Shown piece by piece: positions 8,132 to 15,573 of a stretch of DNA of 64,000 nucleotides. The DNA comes from an uncultured Sphingomonadaceae bacterium (GTDB taxonomy: Bacteria > Pseudomonadota > Alphaproteobacteria > Sphingomonadales > Sphingomonadaceae), in NCBI GenBank assembly GCA_947258815.1, contig CAMYJW010000011.1, positions 1-64,000 of the forward strand, given 5' to 3'. Within the stretch, counting starts at the first letter, position 1; every line of letters begins with the position of its first letter. Under the pieces are notes generated by a model that worked only from the letters and a program-made list of their open reading frames with translations, was not told where the DNA came from and did not search any database. The position numbers and the translations under genes are program-made.

Positions 8132-9418
8132 ATGACCGATACACTGCCCAGCCTCACCCAGTTTCGCATAGAGCCGCAAGACAACGGGCTTGTCCATCTG
8201 GTGTTCGATTGCCCGGATCGCTCGATGAATGTGTTTTCGAACAAGGCCATTCATGAGCTGGGGCAGTTTGCCGACTGGCTTCGCGCCAGCGATGTGCGCG
8301 GTGTGGTGGTGCGATCGGGCAAACCCACCGGCTTTTGCGCAGGCGCAGACCTGAACGAGCTGGGCGCTGCCTATGATATGATCGTCGCCGCTCCGGCCTA
8401 CGAACGGTTTGACAAGGCCTTCAACCATTTCTTCCCGCTCGGCCATGCCATCCGCCGGATGGAAACCTCGGGCAAACCCGTCGCCGCGGCGATCGCCGGC
8501 GTTGCGCTTGGCGGCGGCTGCGAACTGGCGATGGGCTGTCATTACCGGGTGGCGACATCGGCAAAGCACGCGATGCTGGGCCTTCCCGAATGCGCGGTCG
8601 GCCTGTTGCCCGGCGCGGGCGGAACGCAGCGGATCACGCGGATCGTCGGGCTGGAACTGGGCCTTGATGTGCTGCTGTTTGGCCGCAATCTGCAAGGCGA
8701 AGACGCGCTCAACGCCGGACTGGTGCATGAAATTGTCGATGAAGGCGCCGAAGTGGCCGCCGCCGAAGCATGGCTGCTTTCCGATGCGGCGCACGGCACC
8801 CAGCCATGGGACCAGCCCGATCACCGCCCCGCCCCGCACAGCGAAAGCGCAAGCCTTATCGAAACCACTCGCACCCGCGAACTGGCACGCATGCTGGGGC
8901 ATGAGCCTGCACCGCTTGCCATTCTCGACTGTGTTGAACTGGGCTTCATGCAATATATGGACGGTGCGATCCGGGCGGAAATGTCTGTCTTTTCGCGGCT
9001 GATCCAGCGGCCCGAACCGCGCAACATGATCCGCACGATGTTCATGGGCAAACAGGCTTATGATAAAGCAAAGCGAGCCGGGACGATCGACGACGCCACC
9101 GAGCAGGCCAAAACAGACGTGCTGCAAATTGTCGAACGTGCGGTTGAGAGCTGCCCAGACCTGAAACGTGCCGGGTTCCTTGCGCAGGGCGCGGATCTGC
9201 AGCCAGTGCGCAGCAATGCCGGAAATGGCTTCTGGTTTACATCAGACAGTGCGCTGCTCGAAGCCGCACAGGCGATCAGCGATCAGGCAGCGCCGGTTGC
9301 CGACACGCTTGATGACAGTCAGAAGCTTCTGCTCGATCACATGCTGGCAGCCGAAGGCATCGTGCCCGGCTATCTGGGCGGCCTGTTCGGACTGAAAGCG
9401 GCCTGCGCTGCCGATTGA
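8132..9418 (+). CDS. Enoyl-CoA hydratase resembling the N-terminal half of FadJ, without a dehydrogenase domain
   Basis: Residues 1 to about 200 form a crotonase domain with the oxyanion-hole segments (FCAGADL, ALGGGCELA) and both hydratase glutamates in place (Glu131, and Glu153 in LPECAVGLLPGAGG). The segment EPRNMIRTMFMGKQA corresponds to the helix that joins the two halves of FadJ proteins and matches the paralogue at 10627-12789. Instead of a GxGxxG dehydrogenase domain, about 110 further residues follow that I do not recognise. At 428 residues the protein is a hydratase with an altered tail rather than a broken gene: its frame is open to the stop and nothing dehydrogenase-like follows. 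It ends the plus-strand cluster. Confidence 0.83.
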   Translation: MTDTLPSLTQFRIEPQDNGLVHLVFDCPDRSMNVFSNKAIHELGQFADWLRASDVRGVVVRSGKPTGFCAGADLNELGAAYDMIVAAPAYERFDKAFNHFFPLGHAIRRMETSGKPVAAAIAGVALGGGCELAMGCHYRVATSAKHAMLGLPECAVGLLPGAGGTQRITRIVGLELGLDVLLFGRNLQGEDALNAGLVHEIVDEGAEVAAAEAWLLSDAAHGTQPWDQPDHRPAPHSESASLIETTRTRELARMLGHEPAPLAILDCVELGFMQYMDGAIRAEMSVFSRLIQRPEPRNMIRTMFMGKQAYDKAKRAGTIDDATEQAKTDVLQIVERAVESCPDLKRAGFLAQGADLQPVRSNAGNGFWFTSDSALLEAAQAISDQAAPVADTLDDSQKLLLDHMLAAEGIVPGYLGGLFGLKAACAAD

Positions 9419-9463
9419 CTGGCATGGGGCAAATACGCCGCCCAGTCGATCGGTCACAGTCGA

Positions 9464-10621
9464 TCAGGACAGCTTGCGTTCGTCCAGACCCAGCCCGCGC
9501 CCGATAATTTCGAGCATGATTTCGCTGGTTCCGGCAAAAATCCGGCTGATCCGCGCATCGGTATACATCCGGCTGATCCGGTATTCTTCCATGTAGCCGG
9601 CGCCGCCGTGGAACTGAACGCACTGGTCCATCACCCGGCCTTCCAGCTCGCTGCACAGCAATTTCGCCGAAGACGCGTCCTCGGCTGACAGCGCCTTGTC
9701 ATTGAGCAGCATCACGCACTGATCGACATAGGTCTGCGCCATGTCGAGTTCGGCACGCATCTGCGCCATCTTGAACCGGGTGTTCTGAAATGCGCCGATC
9801 GGCTTTCCGAAAGCACGGCGCTCTTTCACATAATCGAGCGTCAGATCGAACGCCGTCTGCGCGGTTGCCATAAAACCGATGGCGGCGATGATGCGTTCCT
9901 GCGCCAGCATCTGCGCCAGATATTTAAAGCCCTGTCCGGCTTCTCCGATCAGGTTGGCCGTGGGCACTTTCACATCGGTGAAAAAAAGCTCGGCCGTGTC
10001 CTGGCTTTTAAGGCCCATCTTATCAAGCTTGCGGCCGCGTTCGAAACCTTCCATTCCGCGTTCGACCAGAAACAGACTGATGCCGTGCGGGCGGTCTGGA
10101 TCGGTGCGCGCGGCAACGACGATCAGATCGCCAAGAATGCCATTGGAAATATAGGTCTTCGCGCCGTTCAGAACCCAGTGATCGCCTTTGTCGACCGCGC
10201 GAGTTTTCATCCCCGCCAGATCGCTGCCCGTCGAAGGCTCGGTCATCGCCACGGCAAGAATGGTCTCGCCCGAAATGATGCCGGGCATAAAGCGCGCTTT
10301 TTGCTCTTCGTTGCCCAGCTTGTGAATATAAGGCGCGACGAGATCGTTGTGCAGGTTGATGTAAAACCCGATATCGCCGTGGCGCATATTCTCTTCAACG
10401 ATGATCTGATCGAAGCGCATATCCTCGATCCCGGCGCCGCCATATTTCTCTTCGCCGAAAATGCACAGCAGGCCCTGTTCACCCGCCTTGAGAAAGACTT
10501 CGCGATCCACCATGCCTTCTTCGCGCCAGCGATCGACATGCGGGGCGACTTCGGCCTGCATGAATTTGCGAACGCTGTCGCGAAACTGCTCGTGCTCGGG
10601 TTCGAAAATCGTGCGCTGCAT
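9464..10621 (-). CDS. Acyl-CoA dehydrogenase, long-chain type
   Basis: This 385-residue enzyme has the MTEPSTGSD flavin motif (126-134), NGAKTYISNG (152-161), the FFTDVKVP signature and the C-terminal GGAGYMEEYRISRMYTD block. As in long-chain and isovaleryl-CoA dehydrogenases, the C-terminal site reads FAGTSEI, so the probable catalytic base is Glu242 in LAQER. It is the last gene of a three-gene minus-strand operon with a thiolase and a FadJ-like protein, only five bases after the latter. The set covers a full beta-oxidation turn: desaturation here, then hydration, oxidation and thiolysis by its neighbours. It converges on the hydratase gene ending at 9418. Confidence 0.94.
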   Translation of the reverse strand: MQRTIFEPEHEQFRDSVRKFMQAEVAPHVDRWREEGMVDREVFLKAGEQGLLCIFGEEKYGGAGIEDMRFDQIIVEENMRHGDIGFYINLHNDLVAPYIHKLGNEEQKARFMPGIISGETILAVAMTEPSTGSDLAGMKTRAVDKGDHWVLNGAKTYISNGILGDLIVVAARTDPDRPHGISLFLVERGMEGFERGRKLDKMGLKSQDTAELFFTDVKVPTANLIGEAGQGFKYLAQMLAQERIIAAIGFMATAQTAFDLTLDYVKERRAFGKPIGAFQNTRFKMAQMRAELDMAQTYVDQCVMLLNDKALSAEDASSAKLLCSELEGRVMDQCVQFHGGAGYMEEYRISRMYTDARISRIFAGTSEIMLEIIGRGLGLDERKLS

Positions 10622-10626
10622 CGCAG

Positions 10627-12789
10627 TCAGGCCTTTTCTGGTGCGGGATAGAAACCTTCGCCTTTGGCGGCCTTTTCGCGCAGCCAGGCAGACGGTGCGA
10701 AGCGCGAACCATAAGCCTGTGCCAGACGATCTGCCTCGCGTACGAATTCTTCGATACCGATGGTGTCGACATAGCTCAGCGTGCCGCCGGTCCAGACCGG
10801 GAAGCCCCAGCCGAGAATCGCACCAAGATCGGCATCTTCGGGCGTTTCCAGAACGCCTTCTTCAAGACAGCGCGCGGTTTCGTTTGCCTGCGAATAGAGG
10901 AACCGCTTTTTCAACTCATCCTGATCGGGCTGATTGGCGGTGGCCGGGAACAGCTCGTCCAGTCCATCCCACAGATGCTTTCCGCCTTCGGCCGGATAAT
11001 CGTAAAAACCGCCACCCGCCTTGCGACTGCCACGGCCAAGTTCGATCATCTTCTTGAGCACATCCAGACCGTTTTCGATCGTGTAGGTGTTGTTGTCTTC
11101 ATTTTCGGCTTCGGAAAGGATCTTGACCGGAAGTTCCATCGTCACTTCATCAAGCAACGCCAGCGGACCGACCGGGAACCCCGCAGCCTTGGCGGCATTT
11201 TCGATCCGTGCCGGCTCGACCCCGTCCTGCAGCATTGCCACACCTTCAAAGATGAACATGCGGAAGACCCGGCTGGTATAAAAGCCGCGTGAATCGTTGA
11301 CCACGATTGGCGTCTTGCGCAGCTGGCCAATGAAATCGAGCGACTTTGCCAGTGTTTCAGGCGAAGTCTGTTTGCCCATGATGACTTCGACGAGCCCCAT
11401 CCGGTCAACCGGAGAGAAGAAGTGCAGGCCGATGAACTGATCGGGCCGCGCGGATGCCTTGGCAAGTTCGGTAATCGGCAGCGACGACGTGTTGGTGGCG
11501 AACACCGCTTCGCTCGGCAGAACGGCTTCGGCCTTCTTCGTGGTTTCAGCCTTGATGCCCATATCCTCGAACACGGCCTCGACCACCAGATCGCAACCTT
11601 CGAGCTTGGCGAAATCGTCGGTCGGCGTGATCAGCGCAAGCGCCGCATCGGCCTTTTCCTGCGCCATTTTGCCTTTGGAAACGAGCTTGCCGAACACCTT
11701 CTCGCTATAGCCCTTGCCTTTTTCGGCAGTGGCGGTGTCGCGATCGATCAGGATCACTTCGATCCCGGCCTTCGCCGAGACGAGCGCAATGCCCGCGCCC
11801 ATCATGCCCGCACCCAGAATGCCAACTTTGGCCACTTTGGACTTGGGAACGCCAGCCGGGCGACGCGCGCCTTTTTCGGCGGCCTGTTTGGAAATGAAGG
11901 TGGTACGGATAATATTGCGCGCAACCGGATCGGTTATCAGCTTGGCGAAATACTTGCTTTCGATCGACAGACCCTTGTCAAACGGAAGCTGAAGCCCTTC
12001 GAACACGCAAGACAGGATCGCGCCGGGCGCCGGGAAATTATAGCCCGACTTGCCAGCAACCTGCGCCACTGCAACCGAATAGCCCATCGACACTTCGGGA
12101 ACGATCATGCCGCGCATTTCGGGCATGAAAAAGCCTTTTTCATCCCATGCCTGCATCGCTGAAGGGCCGCTTGCCAGCCATGCCTTTGCAGCCGAAATCA
12201 GCTGATCGGCGGGAACGACCTGATCGACAACTTTCATCTCAAGCGCTTTTTGCGGCGTGAGCGAACGGCCCGTGAGCAACAGATCAAGCGCCTTTTTCGG
12301 GCCGATCATCCGGGCAAGACGCTGCGTGCCACCCGAACCGGGCAGCAGACCGAGATTAACTTCGGGCAGGCCGACCACGGCGCGCGGATCATCCACGATG
12401 ATGCGATGGTGACAGGCCAGAGCCAGTTCAAACCCGCCGCCCAGCGCCAGGCCGTTGAGCGCGCAGACAACCGGCTTTTCCATCGTTTCAAGCGCGCGGT
12501 GCATCTTGCTGGCAACCTGGCTGAATTCATACGCTTCATGCGCGGTCAGCCGGCCATAGCCTTCAACCATCTGCTTGAGATCGGCCCCGGCCATGAACGC
12601 CGGTTTGCCCGAAGTGATGATAACCCCCGTCACCGCATCGTCATCGCGCAGATCGGCAATGACGGCGTTCATTTCGCCGAGCCAGTCGGTCGAAACGACG
12701 TTCATGCTCTCATCGGCATTGTCGAGGGTCAGAATGGCGACGCCGTCGGCGCCCTTGTCCAGCTTTATATGTCGCATAGTCTCGCTCAT
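10627..12789 (-). CDS. fadJ-like: FadJ-like 3-hydroxyacyl-CoA dehydrogenase/enoyl-CoA hydratase
   Basis: The 720-residue bifunctional protein carries an N-terminal enoyl-CoA hydratase domain with ALGGGFELA (Glu121) and LPEVNLGLLPGSGG (Glu143), then a 3-hydroxyacyl-CoA dehydrogenase domain beginning at KVGILGAGMMGAG (321-333), the NTSSLPI and LHFFSPVDRM catalytic segments, and a C-terminal helical domain. It hydrates trans-2-enoyl-CoA and oxidises the resulting (S)-3-hydroxyacyl-CoA. The length is normal for the family. It lies five bases after the thiolase and five before the acyl-CoA dehydrogenase. Together they could degrade the chain released by the BadI-like ring opening, but general fatty acid oxidation is equally possible. 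Confidence 0.95.
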   Translation of the reverse strand: MSETMRHIKLDKGADGVAILTLDNADESMNVVSTDWLGEMNAVIADLRDDDAVTGVIITSGKPAFMAGADLKQMVEGYGRLTAHEAYEFSQVASKMHRALETMEKPVVCALNGLALGGGFELALACHHRIIVDDPRAVVGLPEVNLGLLPGSGGTQRLARMIGPKKALDLLLTGRSLTPQKALEMKVVDQVVPADQLISAAKAWLASGPSAMQAWDEKGFFMPEMRGMIVPEVSMGYSVAVAQVAGKSGYNFPAPGAILSCVFEGLQLPFDKGLSIESKYFAKLITDPVARNIIRTTFISKQAAEKGARRPAGVPKSKVAKVGILGAGMMGAGIALVSAKAGIEVILIDRDTATAEKGKGYSEKVFGKLVSKGKMAQEKADAALALITPTDDFAKLEGCDLVVEAVFEDMGIKAETTKKAEAVLPSEAVFATNTSSLPITELAKASARPDQFIGLHFFSPVDRMGLVEVIMGKQTSPETLAKSLDFIGQLRKTPIVVNDSRGFYTSRVFRMFIFEGVAMLQDGVEPARIENAAKAAGFPVGPLALLDEVTMELPVKILSEAENEDNNTYTIENGLDVLKKMIELGRGSRKAGGGFYDYPAEGGKHLWDGLDELFPATANQPDQDELKKRFLYSQANETARCLEEGVLETPEDADLGAILGWGFPVWTGGTLSYVDTIGIEEFVREADRLAQAYGSRFAPSAWLREKAAKGEGFYPAPEKA

Positions 12790-12794
12790 CGGGT

Positions 12795-14000
12795 TTATAC
12801 CCGTTCAATAATGGTTGCAGTGCCAAGGCCGTTTCCGGCGCAAAGCAACGTCATCGCGGTGTTGAGATCGCGGCGTTCCAGTTCATCCAGCACAGTGCCC
12901 AGAATCATCGCCCCGGTCGCCCCCAGCGGATGGCCAAGCGCAATCGCGCCGCCCGCCACGTTGGTTTTGGCGTGGTCGATCTCAAGATGGTTCATGAAGC
13001 GCATCACGACGCTGGCGAATGCTTCGTTCAGTTCATACAGATCGATATCGTCTTTCGACATGCCTGCGTTCTTGAGCGCCTTCTTCGCCACATCGACCGG
13101 CGCGGTGAGCATGATCGTCGGTTCAGACCCGATCGAGGCCCACGCCTTGATCCGGGCGCGCGGTTTGAGGCCCGCAGCCTTGCCGAATTCCGCACTGCCC
13201 AGCATGACAATGCCCGATCCATCGACAATACCGCTGGAATTGCCGCCGGTGTGCACATGGCTGAGTTCTTCGATCTGGGGATAGCGCTCTTTCGCAACTC
13301 TTGCGAAGCCCATGTCGGCAAAACCGGGGAACGCGGGCTTGAGGCCGGAAAGCGATTCAACCGTTGTTTGCGGGCGGCGATACTCGTCGTTATCAAGAAC
13401 GACATCGCCAATCACGTCCTTGACCGGCACGATCGACCCGGCAAAGTTGCCCTGATCCCACGAAGCCGCCGCGCGCCGCTGGCTTTCGGCCGCATAGGCA
13501 TCGACATCATCGCGCGAATATCCTTCGAGCGTGGCGATAATATCCGCACCGATCCCTTGCGGCGCATAATAGTTGTGCAGCGCCACGCTGGGATCGGCAA
13601 CCCAGGCACCGCTGTCATAGCCCATGATAACCCGGCTCATGCTTTCGACACCGCCGCCAATGCCGGCGCTGGCCATTCCGGTCGCCACCTGCGCGGCGAC
13701 ATTGTTGACTGCCTCAAGGCCCGATGCACAGAACCGGTGCAGCTGCTGGCCGCCGACTGACTCGGCATAATTGGCATTGAGAACCGCGCCGCGTGCCAGC
13801 ACACCGCCTTGTTCGCCAACCGGCTGCGCGCAACCGATCACGACATCATCGAGCAGTGACGTATCCAGATCGTTGCGATCACGCATCGCTTCAAGCAATT
13901 GAGTCACCAGTTCGATGGCCGGTATCTCATGCAAGGAACCATCGGGACGCCCGCGCCCGCGAGGGGTGCGGACATGATCGTAAATAAATACATCCTGCAT
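12795..14000 (-). CDS. fadA-like: Acetyl-CoA C-acyltransferase (thiolase)
   Basis: This 401-residue thiolase has the nucleophilic cysteine in HRFCASGLEAVNN (Cys91), the GHPLGATGA histidine (His357) and the second cysteine in LLCAGNGLG (Cys387), which is the complete catalytic set. It cleaves 3-ketoacyl-CoA with free CoA to acetyl-CoA and a shortened acyl-CoA. It is the promoter-proximal gene of the thiolase, FadJ-like and acyl-CoA dehydrogenase operon. The short N-terminal region and the GCAQPVGEQGG segment place it with degradative rather than biosynthetic thiolases. Its place near ring-cleavage genes suggests a share in alicyclic acid breakdown. Confidence 0.95.
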   Translation of the reverse strand: MQDVFIYDHVRTPRGRGRPDGSLHEIPAIELVTQLLEAMRDRNDLDTSLLDDVVIGCAQPVGEQGGVLARGAVLNANYAESVGGQQLHRFCASGLEAVNNVAAQVATGMASAGIGGGVESMSRVIMGYDSGAWVADPSVALHNYYAPQGIGADIIATLEGYSRDDVDAYAAESQRRAAASWDQGNFAGSIVPVKDVIGDVVLDNDEYRRPQTTVESLSGLKPAFPGFADMGFARVAKERYPQIEELSHVHTGGNSSGIVDGSGIVMLGSAEFGKAAGLKPRARIKAWASIGSEPTIMLTAPVDVAKKALKNAGMSKDDIDLYELNEAFASVVMRFMNHLEIDHAKTNVAGGAIALGHPLGATGAMILGTVLDELERRDLNTAMTLLCAGNGLGTATIIERV

Positions 14001-14124
14001 TGCTGCACGTCTCCAGAAAGATCAGGCCAACGACTGCCGGCCCAAAAAAGGTTAGCTGCCCTTCCGATCACGACAGATGTTCAACACCTATCGTGCGGTA
14101 GGACTGCCGCGATAGCTGGCGCTC

Positions 14125-15207
14125 TTAACTCCAGGCTTTGAGCGCGGTTTCTATCGAGACGGTCGAACCATCGCGAATCGATCCGCCAGTCTCTGAAAAG
14201 CGCGGCGCGGGTGTGGCCTGTTTAACGCCATTGTGCTCGATGAAAACACCCCTCTCAACATTGACCGGATGCTCCATCGCCTCGCACATCGAAAGCACCG
14301 GAGAAACGCAAGCGTCCGTTCCGGCAAATCGCTTCTCCCATTCATCGCGCGTGGCTGACGCGAATATGCGGGTGAACTCTGCTTCCATTTCCGGCCACTG
14401 CGATTTGTCATGCTGAACAAAGCGATCGGCGGGCAGGCCCAGCCCTTCGATCAGAAGCGCATAGAACTGCGGCTCGAGCGAGCCGACCGCGACGGACCCG
14501 CCGCATTTGCATGTGTAGCATCGATAATATGGCGCGCCGCCATCCAACAGGTTTGAGCCAGCTTCATCCACCCAGTTATCGGTCGCAAGCCACGCGTGAT
14601 ACATGGCGAGCAGATTTGCCACGCCGTCAACCATCGCAGTATCGACCACCTGCCCTTTGCCGGTGGATCGTGCGGCCATGATCGCCGAGACGATCCCCAG
14701 CGCGAGGAACATGGTTCCACCCGCATAATCGCCGATGATATTCAGCGGCACCTGCGGCGGCTCATCCTTCTTGCCGATGCCGTGAAGCGCGCCCGTCATC
14801 GCGATATAGTTCAGATCGTGCCCCGCAGACTGACTCAGCTGCCCTTGCTGCCCCCAGCCGGTCATCCGGCCATATACAATGCGCGGGTTTGCCGCGAGAC
14901 ACTCTGCCGGGCCAAGGCCAAGCCGCTCCATCACGCCGGGCCGCGCGCCTTCCATCAGGCCATCAGCCTTGCTGACCAGATCCAGAACAGCCTGCCTGCC
15001 TTCATCGGATTTCAGATTGAGCTGCACTTCGGTGCGTCCGCGCAGCAACACGGCCTCGCCCAGATCGTCCCACGCGCCGCCGCCCGATGGACGGGTTATG
15101 CGCACGATATCCGCCCCCAGCCCGGAGAGGATCATTCCGCACAGCGGGACTGGCCCGATCGCATCCATTTCAATCAGTCTGACGCCGTCAAGCGGACCAT
15201 TTCCCAT
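14125..15207 (-). CDS. Alpha-methylacyl-CoA racemase-like CaiB/BaiF family protein
   Basis: The 360-residue protein belongs to the class III CoA-transferase/racemase family. The AGHDLNYIA segment (His130) and GDYAGG (Asp160) are spaced exactly as the catalytic His-Asp pair of alpha-methylacyl-CoA racemases (His126 and Asp156 in the mycobacterial enzyme), so a racemase is favoured over a formyl-CoA-type transferase. Racemases invert 2-methyl branches so that S-specific dehydrogenases can act, which is needed for steroid side chains and isoprenoid acids. It stands alone, 124 bases upstream of the thiolase on the same strand and divergent from the TonB receptor. Confidence 0.88.
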   Translation of the reverse strand: MGNGPLDGVRLIEMDAIGPVPLCGMILSGLGADIVRITRPSGGGAWDDLGEAVLLRGRTEVQLNLKSDEGRQAVLDLVSKADGLMEGARPGVMERLGLGPAECLAANPRIVYGRMTGWGQQGQLSQSAGHDLNYIAMTGALHGIGKKDEPPQVPLNIIGDYAGGTMFLALGIVSAIMAARSTGKGQVVDTAMVDGVANLLAMYHAWLATDNWVDEAGSNLLDGGAPYYRCYTCKCGGSVAVGSLEPQFYALLIEGLGLPADRFVQHDKSQWPEMEAEFTRIFASATRDEWEKRFAGTDACVSPVLSMCEAMEHPVNVERGVFIEHNGVKQATPAPRFSETGGSIRDGSTVSIETALKAWS

Positions 15208-15573
15208 CGTTCTTCCCAGATTTCGTTGAACTATCCGCAGAGCCGTTATCAGATGTATGCCGAACCGGCAAAACGCCCTCCATCATTTTCTTTCCCAGGG
15301 AGGCGACCCAGTTTCGCATGCCGGACCGCCCGCACAGCAAGCCGCAATTCAAGTGCAGCTGCCGCGCATTTATCCGGCTTGCGGCAAATCGGCCCTGTGT
15401 GACCTTTTTGCATCGCATTGAAACAAATCCGTCAAGAAAACCACACTTCCTACCTTTCGATAGGAAGGCATTTCTCACGGTCAACTACGCGGATCAGGCA
15501 CGTTTGCGGTTATTGCAGCGAACGCGTGATTTCCGGATCGGACCATTCCGATCCGCCTATCGGGAGGAATACA
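15208..15573. other. Divergent intergenic region before the TonB receptor
   Basis: These 366 bases separate the minus-strand racemase gene from the plus-strand receptor gene. I see no convincing gene; the short open frames across it have no ribosome site or recognisable product. It should hold the promoters of both genes and ends with the folded leader described at 15535-15563. I cannot place a -35/-10 pair with confidence. Confidence 0.6.
15535..15563 (+). promoter_or_regulatory. Overlapping hairpins in the receptor leader
   Basis: GGATCGGA (15535-15542), a four-base loop and TCCGATCC (15547-15554) form a perfect 8-bp hairpin just upstream of the GGGAGG ribosome site. A second possible 5-bp pairing, CCGAT (15548-15552) with ATCGG (15559-15563), shares bases with the first and covers the start of the ribosome site, so the two would be mutually exclusive. 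This could be a protein operator or a translation switch; the second helix is short and may mean nothing. Confidence 0.45.

Noticed and set aside
8132-9418. A frameshifted or truncated FadJ gene
   Set aside because: The frame runs smoothly to its stop in normal codon use, and no dehydrogenase-domain sequence is found in any frame between the tail and the convergent gene at 9464.
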